Positions 16,044 through 25,972 are shown, counted from the stretch's first letter. The stretch is DNA of 64,000 bases from DATLXH01 sp035576005 (GCA_035576005.1 DATLXH010000191.1:1-64000); one strand, 5' to 3'. The notes: generated by a model not told the origin, from the letters alone. Made by a program: numbers and translations.

Positions 16044-17990
16044 TCAGGAAGGTGCGTCGGTCGTTGCGGTCTTCGGATTGACGAGTCGCTCGTTCGTTGT
16101 GACTTTGGCCTGTTTCCTCAGGCGAGCCAGAAGCGCGCTGCGAATCTTCCCTGCCTCTCGTTCCCTCAGAGACGAGATATAGAGGCCTTTATTCTTGGCG
16201 AAGATCGTGGGGTCAGGTTTCACCTGCTCGGTGACCTCGAAGACGACCGCGCCCTCTGCGAGCTGCACTGGTCCGACGAGCTTGCCCGGAGCCGCTGTCT
16301 TTGCCGCTTCGACCAGAGACTGAACATTGCCACTGAATCCCGTAACGAAGCCGTCTCCGGTGATCGTTCCCTCACCAGGTGAGAGACCCAGCTTCAAGCC
16401 GAGCGCCTCGAGAGACAACGCGGGCATTGCGGCGGCCAGAGTGTCGCGCGACGCTGCCGCCGCCCTTTCCTGCCTCACATCGGCCTCGACCTTCGCGGTG
16501 ACTTCCTCCACGGGCGAAACCCCCGCAGGCCGGATGGCAGCGAGATACGGAATGATCGGACCGCGCGAGGTTCCGATGATCGGACCGACATCGCCGACTT
16601 TCGCGGCAAAGGTCCAGCTCATGACTGCGGAGTTCGACCCGATCCCGGGAATCTGCGTGTCGGACTTTCCGAACCATCTCGTGTCGTTGAGGCTGATCTT
16701 GTCGGTCGAGTACGCTCTGAGGTCGGCATCGCTCTTCGGCTTCGACTGCTGGAGCAGACCGTGCGTCTGATTGACGACCTGCCGCGCCTGATCCTTGGTC
16801 GTCTGCTCGACCAGCTGGGTCCGCAGTTGCGCTTTCACTTCCTCGAGAGGCCTGTAACCAGCCCCACGTTTCTCGTTGACTCGGATGATGTGATAGCCGT
16901 ACTCGGTCTTGACCAGGTCGCTGATCTGGCCCTGGGGAAGCGAGAAGGAGACACGATCAAACTCCCCGACCATCTGGCCTCTCTCGAAAAAGCCGAGGTC
17001 ACCACCCTGCGCCGCAGACGACGGATCCCCTGAGTTTTCCTTCGCGAGCGCGGAGAAGTCCGCGCCGCCGCGGAGCCTGGCAAGCAGACCCTGTGCTCTT
17101 GACCTGGCCGCGGCGTCATCTGCCGGAGTCGCTCCTGCCGGCTTGATCAGAATGTGCTGCGCTCTGACAGCTTCACCGGTCTTGTAGTCTTCGCGTGCAG
17201 CCGCGTACTGACGCTCGAGAGTCGCATCATCGATTGAAACGAGCGAGCGAATCCGTGCGTGATCAGCCAGCAGGTACTTCACATCCCGCTGTTCAGCATG
17301 CGTATACCTGTCGAGATGCGCTTTGTAATAGTTGGAAATATCCGCGGGCGTCACTGTGACCGCAGCTGTGGAGCGGCTGGCGGGATAGAGGATGTAACGG
17401 ATTTTCGTGTTCTCGCCCGCGCGCCGGAACTCTTCCTCGGCTGCTTTCGAGGAAACCACAACAGCGCTCTGCATCGCTCCTTCCATTTTTCCGAGGGTCA
17501 ACTCACGTCTGATGTCTTCTTCAAATGCGGCGGCAGAGCTGTATCCGAGGCTTCCTGTCACGTAACGCTCATACAGTTCTGGTCCCACGAACTTTCCGTC
17601 GGGGCTGAGCACGGGAAGCTCGAGGATCCGCTTGCGTACCTCTTCGGGAGTGGCGGAAAGGTTGAGACGCTCTGCTTCCTGAAGAAGGAGTGTCTGATCG
17701 ACCAGCGCACTCATGACCTGAGTAGGCAGGCCGAGCTGCGTGCGCATCTCCTCGGTCAGAGGCTGGCGATACATCTGCTCGTAGTTCTTCTCCGCGTAAA
17801 AGAGGCTGCGCTCGTAGTCGCGGACCGAAACGGTCTGGCCGTTCACACGGGCCGCAAAGGCGTCGGTCGAAGTCTGCCCCGTCGAGCCGCCGGCACCGAA
17901 ATCGATGAAAATCGACAGAACGAAAACAAGAATGATCGCGACGAGAACCCATTTGAGATTCCCGAAACTGTTACGCATGACCTTGAGCAT
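16044..17990 (-). CDS. PpiD-like peptidyl-prolyl isomerase / membrane-anchored chaperone
   Basis: A 648-residue SurA/PpiD-family protein. A short cytoplasmic start, one transmembrane helix (residues 13-31, LKWVLVAIILVFVLSIFI) and a SurA_N-type chaperone domain (about 45-270) come first. A parvulin domain (about 270-370, AQHILIKPAG ... GDLGFFERGQMVGEF ... YGYHIIRVNEK) and a degenerate second isomerase-like domain follow. It would help fold proteins leaving the Sec translocon. I start at ATG 17990, which has AAAGG nine bases upstream, rather than the TTG three codons earlier. It is divergent from the FecR-domain gene. Confidence 0.87.
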   Translation of the reverse strand: MLKVMRNSFGNLKWVLVAIILVFVLSIFIDFGAGGSTGQTSTDAFAARVNGQTVSVRDYERSLFYAEKNYEQMYRQPLTEEMRTQLGLPTQVMSALVDQTLLLQEAERLNLSATPEEVRKRILELPVLSPDGKFVGPELYERYVTGSLGYSSAAAFEEDIRRELTLGKMEGAMQSAVVVSSKAAEEEFRRAGENTKIRYILYPASRSTAAVTVTPADISNYYKAHLDRYTHAEQRDVKYLLADHARIRSLVSIDDATLERQYAAAREDYKTGEAVRAQHILIKPAGATPADDAAARSRAQGLLARLRGGADFSALAKENSGDPSSAAQGGDLGFFERGQMVGEFDRVSFSLPQGQISDLVKTEYGYHIIRVNEKRGAGYRPLEEVKAQLRTQLVEQTTKDQARQVVNQTHGLLQQSKPKSDADLRAYSTDKISLNDTRWFGKSDTQIPGIGSNSAVMSWTFAAKVGDVGPIIGTSRGPIIPYLAAIRPAGVSPVEEVTAKVEADVRQERAAAASRDTLAAAMPALSLEALGLKLGLSPGEGTITGDGFVTGFSGNVQSLVEAAKTAAPGKLVGPVQLAEGAVVFEVTEQVKPDPTIFAKNKGLYISSLREREAGKIRSALLARLRKQAKVTTNERLVNPKTATTDAPS

Positions 17991-18139
17991 CTGCAACAAC
18001 CTTTGGCAAGCTCAGAAGAGAGCTGCTCGCTTGGAATTTGAGCCAGGAGTCGCCTGCCTGACCGGTGGCAGCCGAGTCAGGAAAAGCGGCGCAGTGTACT
18101 GAATCGCCGACCGATGCGCAAAATTGCATCCTGCCCTCG

Positions 18140-18169
18140 TTGAGGCCGTTCAAAGTGCTGTGATATAAA
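18140..18169 (+). promoter_or_regulatory. candidate sigma-70-type promoter for the shape operon
   Basis: TTGAGG at 18140-18145, an 18-base spacer and TATAAA at 18164-18169, about 47 bases before the FecR-domain start. It lies in the 226-base divergent region shared with the PpiD-like gene. Assigned by pattern only. Confidence 0.4.
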
Positions 18170-18216
18170 CCTTTGTTCCCTGCCGGCAGTTTTCGAGCTC
18201 GGGACAAGCATTCCGA

Positions 18217-19656
18217 ATGGCCAGCAAAAACCCCTCCGCAAAGTTCGACTGGTACCTCATATCGATTGCCCGCCTCAAGCAGGCTGCGGTCGCGATCGTG
18301 CTGCTCCTGGTCGGGGTCATCGGATATTTCTACTTTACGTCCCAGCGAAAAGATCCGCGGAAGAGAGCCGAAACCGCGATCAGTTCCGCTGAGGGAGCTC
18401 TGAATCAACTGGCAGCGTCCAAAAACCTCAAACAGGTTCGAACCGATTTCGATCGGGGCCAGGCCAAAGTCACCGAGGCCAAGGCACTTTTCCAGAGTGG
18501 TCGCTTCCCCGAGGCAGAGGCAGCTGGTCTCGAGTCCCAATCCATTTTAGAGAGCGCCATGACGCGGGAGCCGGCGGCGAAGGAATCTGACGCCCAGTTC
18601 CTCACGGTGGAAGGAGAAGTTCAGTATCAAAAGGGAGCCAGCAGCGACTGGAAGCGAGCCAGCGCCAAGGCCGGCCTGTTCAACGGCGATTGGGTCAGGA
18701 CGAGCGACAACGCTTCGGCGGAGCTGATCTTCTCGAATGGCTCGCTCTACACGGTTGGACCGAACGCTCTACTCGAGATCTATTCAGCCATCAACCCTGC
18801 GACGAGCAAGAAACAGAATACCGTTCAGATGCAGGTGGGATCGGTCGAGATCAACACGAGTGACGACAGCTCCACGGTCAAGACTCCGGGCACGCAGATT
18901 GTGGTCCAGTCTGACTCGACCACGCAGGTTGGGGTCGACCGGAAAGATCAAGCCACGGAAGTTGTGAGTATCAAGGGATCCTCTTCGATCACATCCAGCA
19001 GTGGCGGTAGCGCACAGCTGGTGACAGCCGGAGAAACCTTGAGCTCGACAAAAGAGGGCGCCCTGTCGGCGGTTCGTAAGGTCGTGATGCCTCCGGCGCT
19101 TCTCACGCCACCTGAGAATCAGACCTACCAGAACTCGACCTCGACGCGGATCGATCTGACCTGGGACAAGCTGACTGCCGCCACTGCCTATCAGGTCCAG
19201 GTCTCGCGCTCGCGCCTGTTCACATCAACCGAAGTGAATTCAAAGAGGCCTCAGCCGAAGGCCAGTATCCAGGTGGCGGAAGGTGGTTCGTTCTACTGGC
19301 GTGTAGCCGGAATCGACGCAAGCGGACGGATCGGTCCCTTCTCGACCTTCCGCCGATTCCGAGTCAAGGGCGTGAGCGCATCGGCGACTCCTCCGCAGGA
19401 TTCTGACAAGGTGCCCCCCGTCCTGCAGTTGAAACGGCCTTTCAATATCGGCGGCCAGTTCTACATGGTGGAAGGTAAGACCGAGCCTGGCGCAACGGTC
19501 CTGATCAACGATCAGGAAGTCGATGCGGAATCTGACGGCTCGTTCAAGAAGCTCGTGAGTTTCGATAAGATCGGTCGTAACGCGATCGTGGTAAAAGCGG
19601 TTGACGCAGCAGGAAATCAAACCGTGCAGACGGAGAGCGTTTTCGTCGAAGAGTAA
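18217..19656 (+). CDS. FecR-domain membrane protein with C-terminal Ig/fibronectin-like region
   Basis: A 479-residue protein with one transmembrane helix near the N-terminus (residues 23-42). A short helical segment (50-115) precedes a FecR domain (about 130-290: EGEVQYQKG, VRTSDNASAELIFSNGSLYT, VGSVEINTSDDSSTVKTPG). A fibronectin-type segment (about 300-390) and a terminal Ig-like repeat (EGKTEPGATVLINDQEVDA) follow. Here FecR cannot be acting with a FecI sigma factor or a TonB receptor, because none is present. The position directly in front of mreB suggests a periplasmic, envelope-associated role. It leads the mre/mrd operon. Confidence 0.75.
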   Translation: MASKNPSAKFDWYLISIARLKQAAVAIVLLLVGVIGYFYFTSQRKDPRKRAETAISSAEGALNQLAASKNLKQVRTDFDRGQAKVTEAKALFQSGRFPEAEAAGLESQSILESAMTREPAAKESDAQFLTVEGEVQYQKGASSDWKRASAKAGLFNGDWVRTSDNASAELIFSNGSLYTVGPNALLEIYSAINPATSKKQNTVQMQVGSVEINTSDDSSTVKTPGTQIVVQSDSTTQVGVDRKDQATEVVSIKGSSSITSSSGGSAQLVTAGETLSSTKEGALSAVRKVVMPPALLTPPENQTYQNSTSTRIDLTWDKLTAATAYQVQVSRSRLFTSTEVNSKRPQPKASIQVAEGGSFYWRVAGIDASGRIGPFSTFRRFRVKGVSASATPPQDSDKVPPVLQLKRPFNIGGQFYMVEGKTEPGATVLINDQEVDAESDGSFKKLVSFDKIGRNAIVVKAVDAAGNQTVQTESVFVEE

Positions 19657-19786
19657 GAAGCAGGCTCCCCGCAGTCCTCCAATCCCATTAACTGACCGCG
19701 AAACATTCTACGGACGTTCGAACCGCGGCAAGCGTTTTGCACCGCGCTGCCCATCCCGTCCGGGAATTCGCAAAAGGAACTTTTCC

Positions 19787-20812
19787 ATGGCTTTCAGATC
19801 ACTGCTGTCGATGTTCTCAAACGATCTCGCGATCGATCTCGGGACCGCGAACACGCTTGTATACGCAAAGAATAAAGGTATCGTCGTGCGCGAGCCTTCG
19901 ATCGTCGCGGTGAATAAGATCACCCAGAAGGCAGAGGCGGTCGGCAAGGAAGCCAAAGAGATGCTCGGGAGAACTCCGGGCAACATCGTTGCGATCCGTC
20001 CGATGAAGGATGGGGTCATCGCTGACTTCGAAGTGACCGAGAAGATGCTCGACTACTTCATCAAGAAAGCGCACGGCCGGAAGTTTCTCGTCAAGCCGCG
20101 CATCGTGATCTCCGTACCTTCCGAGATCACGCAGGTAGAAAAGCGCGCCGTCAAGGACTCCGCGCTTCGCGCGGGTGCTACCGAGGTTTACCTGATCGAG
20201 CAGGCGATGGCAGCGGCGATCGGTGCGGGCCTGCCGATCACCGATCCGACCGGCAACATGATCGTGGACATTGGTGGTGGAACCACGGACGTTGCCGTGA
20301 TCTCGCTGGCCGGGATCGTCTACTCGCGTTCGGTACGAGTTGCCGGAAACGAGATGGATGACGCGATCATTCAGTACATCAAACGCAAGTACAACCTGCT
20401 CATCGGAGAGCGCACAGCCGAGCAGATCAAGATGGAGATCGGCTCGGCCTTCCCGCTCGATGAAGAGATGACGATGGAAATCAAAGGGCGTGACCTGGTG
20501 GAGGGTGTGCCGAAGACTCTGGTCATCTCCGACGAGGAAATCCGCGAGGCGTTGTCCGAGACGGTAGCGACGATCGTCGAAGCCGTTCGCGTCGCTCTGG
20601 AACGGACACCACCTGAGCTCTCCGCCGACATCATGGACAAGGGAATCATCATTGCAGGAGGGGGCTCGATGCTCAAGAACCTCGACAGACGCCTCCGTGA
20701 GGAGACGGGACTCCCGGTCACGCTGGCCGAGGATCCGCTGGCCTGCGTCGCGCTCGGCACTGGTCAGATGCTGACCGATTTCAATCTTCTGCGAAAAATC
20801 TCGATCGATTAG
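19787..20812 (+). CDS. mreB: rod shape-determining actin-like protein MreB
   Basis: A 341-residue bacterial actin. The phosphate-1 loop IDLGTANTLVY is at residues 14-24. IVDIGGGTTDVAVIS (phosphate 2) is near residue 160, and the adenosine motif IIAGGGSMLKNLD is near residue 285. It polymerises under the inner membrane and organises the elongasome. Start is ATG 19787 with AAAGGA upstream. The open frame extends 62 codons upstream, overlapping the end of the FecR gene in another frame, and I discount it. Confidence 0.97.
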   Translation: MAFRSLLSMFSNDLAIDLGTANTLVYAKNKGIVVREPSIVAVNKITQKAEAVGKEAKEMLGRTPGNIVAIRPMKDGVIADFEVTEKMLDYFIKKAHGRKFLVKPRIVISVPSEITQVEKRAVKDSALRAGATEVYLIEQAMAAAIGAGLPITDPTGNMIVDIGGGTTDVAVISLAGIVYSRSVRVAGNEMDDAIIQYIKRKYNLLIGERTAEQIKMEIGSAFPLDEEMTMEIKGRDLVEGVPKTLVISDEEIREALSETVATIVEAVRVALERTPPELSADIMDKGIIIAGGGSMLKNLDRRLREETGLPVTLAEDPLACVALGTGQMLTDFNLLRKISID

Positions 20813-20878
20813 TGGATGCTCGGGCCCGCACGGCTCATCCACCTACTGCTCCACGAATTCTGAGGACAACCCCAGGCA

Positions 20879-21730
20879 ATGCAAGCCGCTGTTGAACGCC
20901 GCCCGACACTCTTCTTTCTGGTCGTCCTGGCCGCTCTGTTCGCCCTCATGGCGGCAAGCACCCGTACCCGTGTGGGCGGGGAAACCAGAACCATGTTCGA
21001 GCGCTCGGTCATGTGGTTCTTCTCGCCGATCCCGCGATCTGTCCACTTCATCGGCCAGAACACGTCGGACATGTACCACGGCTACCTAGACGTCCGCAGA
21101 GCAATCTCACAGAACAGGACGCTCAGTCGGAAAGTCTCGCAACTTACGGAAGAAAATCTGCTCCTGCGCAAGTCCCACGTTGAGCTCTCCAGGATGCGCG
21201 CGATTCTCGGATACTCCGAGCAGCTCTCAACCCGAACCCAGCTCGCGCAGGTCGTCATGCTCGACACGCAGGGTCGTTTCAAGTCCGCCATCATCGATCG
21301 TGGCTCGGACGTCGGCATCGAAGTCAATGACGTCGTCGTCAACACCACTGGCCTCATCGGTCGCGTAGTCCTCACGACCAAGGATCTTTCCAAGATCCAG
21401 CTGATCATCGACGGGAACTCTTCGGTAGGCTCCATGCTCGAGAGGGGTCGGAGGCAGGGTGTGGTTCGCGGCGACGGCCACCTCGGCGCGCGGATGGACT
21501 TCGTTCCCGCACTCACCGATGTCGTGCAGGGAGACAGAATCGTTACCGGCGGAATCGACGGCATCTATCCTCGCGGCGTGCAGGTAGGCACCGTGGCCAA
21601 AGTTGAGGATGGGAAGAATCTGTTCAAGACCATCTATCTCCGCCCCGTCGTCGACTTTGCGAATCTCGAGGAAGTCATCGTTCTGCACAGCAACAAAATC
21701 CCGAGACAGGTTGCGGGGTACATACCTTGA
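20879..21730 (+). CDS. mreC: rod shape-determining protein MreC
   Basis: A 283-residue bitopic protein. A transmembrane helix (residues 10-27) and a coiled coil (about 70-105) precede two beta domains with family features such as IDRGSDVGIEVNDVVVNTTG and DRIVTGGIDGIYPRGVQVG. It links MreB to PBP2 and RodA. The stop overlaps the mreD start by four bases. Confidence 0.95.
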   Translation: MQAAVERRPTLFFLVVLAALFALMAASTRTRVGGETRTMFERSVMWFFSPIPRSVHFIGQNTSDMYHGYLDVRRAISQNRTLSRKVSQLTEENLLLRKSHVELSRMRAILGYSEQLSTRTQLAQVVMLDTQGRFKSAIIDRGSDVGIEVNDVVVNTTGLIGRVVLTTKDLSKIQLIIDGNSSVGSMLERGRRQGVVRGDGHLGARMDFVPALTDVVQGDRIVTGGIDGIYPRGVQVGTVAKVEDGKNLFKTIYLRPVVDFANLEEVIVLHSNKIPRQVAGYIP

Positions 21731-22230
21731 GATGGCTCCGGTTCGGCATCGGGCTCCTGCTCGCTCTCACACTCCACTCCCTGCTCGATAGTTTCGCGCC
21801 CAACGCGCTGGCATTCTTCAACCCTTACGTCATTCTGGTCGTCTACTACGCCATGGGTGGAAATCTGTTCGGCGCGATCGTGGCAGGCGTGCTGGCGGGC
21901 CTCGTTCAGGATGCTTTCTCGGGAGCCATCTTCGGGCTCCACGCATTCTCTCTGACCTTCTGCGCCTATCTGGTCGCGTACGTCAATTCGCGCCTCGTGC
22001 TCCGTGGCGTCCTCTTCTTTGGTGGATGTCTGGCTGGAGCGGTTGTCCTGAATGAGATCGTCATCTATGTTCTGGTCAATATCCTGCTCAAGCAGAAAAT
22101 TGAGATGTTCGAGCAGGGCATGGTCGCCAAGACCATCCTTACAACGATCTTCGGAATGATCCTCTATCAGATGGTCCTGATCTTCCTCCGCGAAGACCGG
22201 GTCGAGCCGGCGAAACGGACTGCGTGGTAG
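21727..22230 (+). CDS. mreD: rod shape-determining protein MreD
   Basis: A 167-residue, very hydrophobic protein with five or six predicted membrane segments, matching MreD in size and position. The start is TTG within TTGA, overlapping the mreC stop by four bases, which signals coupled translation. An ATG five bases later is in the wrong frame. Confidence 0.9.
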   Translation: MRWLRFGIGLLLALTLHSLLDSFAPNALAFFNPYVILVVYYAMGGNLFGAIVAGVLAGLVQDAFSGAIFGLHAFSLTFCAYLVAYVNSRLVLRGVLFFGGCLAGAVVLNEIVIYVLVNILLKQKIEMFEQGMVAKTILTTIFGMILYQMVLIFLREDRVEPAKRTAW

Positions 22231-22367
22231 TAACGAAATGCAGAACGCTGAACGCAGAATGCTGAAATCGGCAATCTTCACGGAATGTGCTGGCTGCCGT
22301 ATCCGCTTCTCTCAAGAGTAGTTCGGCTATTCCACACCACGCTGCATAGCATTCACGGGAGTTAACG

Positions 22368-24302
22368 ATGCGGGTCTACCGGGACGATCAAAAAGCTCTC
22401 AACGTTCGGATCAACATCCTCATCTGGGCAATCGTTGCGGGGTTCGTCTTCCTTGCGGGAGCTTTCTGGTGGGTTCAGGGTGTCCAGGCTGACAAGTTCC
22501 GCGGTCTGGCGGAATCCAACGCGCTGCGCGAGGTTGTGATCCCCGCCAAACGCGGTCTGATTCTCGATCGCAACGGCAGAATCCTGGCCGACAATCAGCC
22601 GGCCTACGCCCTGACACTGATCCGGCCGAGTCTCAAGGCGGTCACCAAGACTGACCCGGGTCATAAAGAAAAGATGGTACGCTTCGTTGCTGAGACCCTC
22701 GGCATCCAGGAAGCCGAGCTCGTAGCCCGGATGGAAAAAGGGAAAGTACTCCCCTTTAATCAGCCGATGCCGCTTGCCGAGGATCTGACGATCCCGCAGG
22801 TTTCCCGGATCGAAGCAAATCAGATTGCGTTCCCGGCGCTAAGCGTGACGAACATTCAACGGCGCAATTATCGTTACGGTACCTTCGCCGCCCATCTCCT
22901 CGGATACATCGGCGAGGCCACCGAGAAGGATCTCCTGATTCATAAAGACTGGAAGCTGGGAGACCTGACCGGGAAGAAAGGCGTGGAGCTCGTTTACAAC
23001 GACTTCCTGCGGGGTAAGGACGGAGCAGAGTTCTGGATTTACGACGCAAAGGGCAGGAAGCTCGAAGAAGTACGAGCCGCCCGTCGCGAACCGGTGCCTG
23101 GGCGAAACGTCACGATCACCCTCGACTTCGAGCTGCAGCGTCGTGCTGAGCAGTACTACAACGATAACGAGATGGTCGGCGCAACCGTGGCCCTCGACCC
23201 CAGGAATGGTGAGGTGCTCACCATGGTGTCGAGTCCTGCCTACGACCCCAATGTCTACTCCAAGCGGTTTAGCCCCGAGGTTTGGAAGACCATCTACTCC
23301 AATCCATTCAAGCTCGAAGTCAATCGCGCCATCTCCGGCCTTTACTCGCCCGGTTCGGTGTTCAAAGCGGTCGTGGCAATGGCTGGTCTCGAGACGGGTG
23401 TGGTGAATACCGCGACGAGTGTCGGATGTGTCGGAAGTGGCTTTTTCAGCGGCCGCCGTTTCCGTTGCTGGAAAAGAGAAGGTCATGGCGCCGTCGATGT
23501 GGATCGGGCTCTGAAGGTCTCATGCGATATTTTCTTCTACACCACAGGCCAGCGACTCGGCGTCGATCGAATCGCACAGTTCGCCAAAGGTCTGACATTC
23601 GGTGAGATCTCCAAGGTCGATCTCGATGGCGAGAAGGCGGGACTTGTTCCATCAACCGAATGGGCGAGAGTTAAACAGAAACGGAAGTGGTATCCCAGCG
23701 AAACCATTTCGGTTGCCATCGGTCAGGGACCACTCATCGTCACTCCCCTGCAGACAGCAAACCTGATGGCTGCGATCGCAAATGGGGGCAAGGTGTTTCG
23801 TCCGCATGTGCTCAAGGAAGTAGAAGAGATTTCCCCGGAAGGCAAGGTCTCGAGGAGCCGAGTCGCTTCAGAAGTGCTTCATGAGATCAAGATGCCGAAA
23901 GCCGCGCTGGATGCAGTGAAGGCCGGCCTCTGGCAGGTCGTGAATGAGCAGGGCGGGACAGGCGGCAATGCCCGCGTGGAAGGTCTCAACGTCGTCGGCA
24001 AGACTGGAAGCGTGCAGGTCATCGCACAACACGGCTGGGTCAAGACCGAGCACCTTCCCTTCAAGCACAAGGATCACGCATGGTTCGCCTCGTACGCACC
24101 GCTGGACGACCCCAAGCTGGTCGTGGTCGTTTTCGTTGAGCACGGCGGTCACGGTGGCGGTGATGCCGCCCCGCTGGCGAAGTTGATGTACGAAGGACGA
24201 TTCACCAATCAGCTCGCTACGTCGAACCTGAATCTGGCCGACCCTGAAACGCTCAAGAAAATCAAAGAGGGCAACCTCCCGCTCCCCGGTCAGACCCGAT
24301 AA
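22368..24302 (+). CDS. mrdA: penicillin-binding protein 2 (elongasome transpeptidase)
   Basis: A 644-residue class B PBP with an N-terminal transmembrane helix (residues 17-37). The pedestal domain includes RGLILDRNGRILADN (64-78). The transpeptidase domain has the nucleophile motif SVFK (after YSPG, about residue 330), the SCD variant of the SxN motif in KVSCDIFFY and KTG in VVGKTGSVQ (about 545). It cross-links peptidoglycan during side-wall growth. The start ATG has GGGAG upstream. The 137-base gap from mreD contains no gene. Confidence 0.95.
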   Translation: MRVYRDDQKALNVRINILIWAIVAGFVFLAGAFWWVQGVQADKFRGLAESNALREVVIPAKRGLILDRNGRILADNQPAYALTLIRPSLKAVTKTDPGHKEKMVRFVAETLGIQEAELVARMEKGKVLPFNQPMPLAEDLTIPQVSRIEANQIAFPALSVTNIQRRNYRYGTFAAHLLGYIGEATEKDLLIHKDWKLGDLTGKKGVELVYNDFLRGKDGAEFWIYDAKGRKLEEVRAARREPVPGRNVTITLDFELQRRAEQYYNDNEMVGATVALDPRNGEVLTMVSSPAYDPNVYSKRFSPEVWKTIYSNPFKLEVNRAISGLYSPGSVFKAVVAMAGLETGVVNTATSVGCVGSGFFSGRRFRCWKREGHGAVDVDRALKVSCDIFFYTTGQRLGVDRIAQFAKGLTFGEISKVDLDGEKAGLVPSTEWARVKQKRKWYPSETISVAIGQGPLIVTPLQTANLMAAIANGGKVFRPHVLKEVEEISPEGKVSRSRVASEVLHEIKMPKAALDAVKAGLWQVVNEQGGTGGNARVEGLNVVGKTGSVQVIAQHGWVKTEHLPFKHKDHAWFASYAPLDDPKLVVVVFVEHGGHGGGDAAPLAKLMYEGRFTNQLATSNLNLADPETLKKIKEGNLPLPGQTR

Positions 24303-24329
24303 CTTTTAAACGCTCTGTACCAAAACCTT

Positions 24330-25424
24330 ATGCTCAATAGCCGATCCATCTCGCGCGTCGACATGAACCTTCTCGGGACCGCCCTGGTCATCGCGCTGAT
24401 CGGAATCATCCTGGTCTACAGCGCGACCTACTTCAGCGCCGACGTGAGGCTGGCCCAGAGGCAGGTCCTCTGGGTGATCATCGGGCTGGGGCTGATGACC
24501 TTGTTCCTCGTCGTCGATTACCGGATCTACTTCAACATGAGCCTCCTTCTGTACGGGATTGGAGTCGTGCTGCTGATATACCTGCTGGTATGGGGGAGGA
24601 CGACGGCGAACGTCAAATCGTGGATTCACATCGGCGCGTTTCAGTTTCAGCCGGCCGAGTTCATGAAAATCTTCATGGCACTGGTGCTCGCCAAGTTTTT
24701 CGATTCGAACGATCGGAGGTATCTCGACTTCAAGTCGTTTGCGATCATCGTCGCAATCATCGGGCTTCCACTCGGACTGATCATCGTTCAGCCTGACTTC
24801 GGAACCGCCGCAACCATGATGCCGCTGGTTGCTGCGGCGATGTTCTTCGGCGGGATTCGACTTCGTTACTGGTTGATCGCTCTGCTGGTCATCGCCATTG
24901 CGATTCCTTCCGGATACTACTTCTTCCTCAAGCCGTATCAACGCGACCGAATCCTCACCTTCATGAACCCTGAGCGCGACCCTCTCGGGCGAGGCTACCA
25001 GGTCACGCAGGCAAAGATCGCGATCGGATCTGGCGGCATCACAGGCAAGGGCTTCAAGCAAGGCACCCAGGCACGGTACGAGTACCTTCCAGCACGTCAC
25101 ACAGACTTTATCTTCGCTGTCCTTGGCGAGGAGTGGGGATTCGTCGGAGTCGTGGTGGTGCTCACGCTCTACCTCTTCCTGATTCTGCAGGGCTTCAGAG
25201 TCGCGAAAACCTCGCGTGATCGAGGCGGGACCTTCCTCGCGGTCTGCCTCGTGTCGTTCTTCGTCTTTCACATCTTCATCAATGTGGCGATGCAGATTGG
25301 CCTTCTTCCGACTACAGGAATTCCGTTACCTCTGATTTCGTACGGCGGATCGTCGACGATGATGTTCTTTATCGCCATCGGGCTGATCCTCAACGTCGAC
25401 TACCGAAAGTACGTAAACGCCTAG
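24330..25424 (+). CDS. mrdB: rod shape-determining glycosyltransferase RodA
   Basis: A 364-residue SEDS-family protein with about ten membrane segments, which polymerises glycan strands in partnership with PBP2. Typical features are GIILVYSATY at the first helix, the long loop ending FQPAEFMKI and the C-terminal FINVAMQIGLLPTTGIPLPL. SYGGSS follows. It begins 27 bases after mrdA and closes the operon. The 125-base gap after it holds only a fragment of the GGGGAGAGG repeat (25499-25512). Confidence 0.95.
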   Translation: MLNSRSISRVDMNLLGTALVIALIGIILVYSATYFSADVRLAQRQVLWVIIGLGLMTLFLVVDYRIYFNMSLLLYGIGVVLLIYLLVWGRTTANVKSWIHIGAFQFQPAEFMKIFMALVLAKFFDSNDRRYLDFKSFAIIVAIIGLPLGLIIVQPDFGTAATMMPLVAAAMFFGGIRLRYWLIALLVIAIAIPSGYYFFLKPYQRDRILTFMNPERDPLGRGYQVTQAKIAIGSGGITGKGFKQGTQARYEYLPARHTDFIFAVLGEEWGFVGVVVVLTLYLFLILQGFRVAKTSRDRGGTFLAVCLVSFFVFHIFINVAMQIGLLPTTGIPLPLISYGGSSTMMFFIAIGLILNVDYRKYVNA

Positions 25425-25549
25425 CCCCATCACTCTCCGCGGGCCAGGGTGGCGGCTCTCCTCGTAGCGAGCGGGACCCCAGGACCCCTACCCCTGACCA
25501 CTTCCCCGCGGGGAGAGAGGAAAAAAGCGCGCGCCGCTCTATGGCTGCC

Positions 25550-25918
25550 CTACCGCCGCCACCGATCAATCTCGCGCCTCTCTCGCTTCGTCGGCCTTCC
25601 GGCACCTTTTTCGCGACCGGCCACGTTCGCGCTCCGCGGAGGACCCGTCACTGGTGGCGGCGTCTCGTCGCGATACATCGATCGCGCTTCCTCTTTTGCA
25701 ATCGAGCGCTCGGGGAACTCGAGAGCGACGACCTTCCGATAACGCTCCTCGCCAACAATCTCGACCACGTCACCGGCCCGGATCGTCGCTGACGGTTTGC
25801 ACCGCTGACCATTGAGCTGCACCTTGCCGCCCTTGCACGCCTCGGTCGCATCCGCGCGATGCTTGAAAAGACAGACGAGCTTGAGCCAGAGATCGATTCG
25901 ATGTTTCTCGGATTCCAT
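25550..25918 (-). CDS. S4-domain RNA-binding protein (Hsp15-like)
   Basis: A 122-residue basic protein. An S4 RNA-binding domain occupies residues 7-70 (RIDLWLKLVCLFKHRADATE, GKVQLNGQRCKPSATIRAGD). A lysine/arginine-rich tail follows (RPTKRERREIDRWRR). Size and layout match Hsp15/HslR, which recycles 50S subunits carrying stalled nascent chains. I start at ATG 25918 (MESEKHR). The frame is open much further upstream, but only by reading the HU gene backwards. It is divergent from HU with a 75-base intergenic region. Confidence 0.78.
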   Translation of the reverse strand: MESEKHRIDLWLKLVCLFKHRADATEACKGGKVQLNGQRCKPSATIRAGDVVEIVGEERYRKVVALEFPERSIAKEEARSMYRDETPPPVTGPPRSANVAGREKGAGRPTKRERREIDRWRR

Positions 25919-25966
25919 AAACTTTCGGGTCGCAAACGGGGAGTAATCGGAGACGAATGGATCGAC

Positions 25967-25972
25967 TATAAT
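25967..25972 (+). promoter_or_regulatory. -10 box (TATAAT) upstream of HU gene
   Basis: A perfect TATAAT lies 22 bases before the HU start codon, followed by GGGAGAGAG as ribosome-binding site. No good -35 hexamer is visible at 16-18 bases upstream. Confidence 0.45.

Noticed and set aside
19817..20842. 341-codon open frame opposite mreB
   Set aside because: Antisense shadow of a highly conserved gene with no recognisable motif.
24306..25271. 321-codon open frame opposite rodA
   Set aside because: Very charged His/Asp/Glu-rich translation, as expected from the reverse of a membrane-protein gene.
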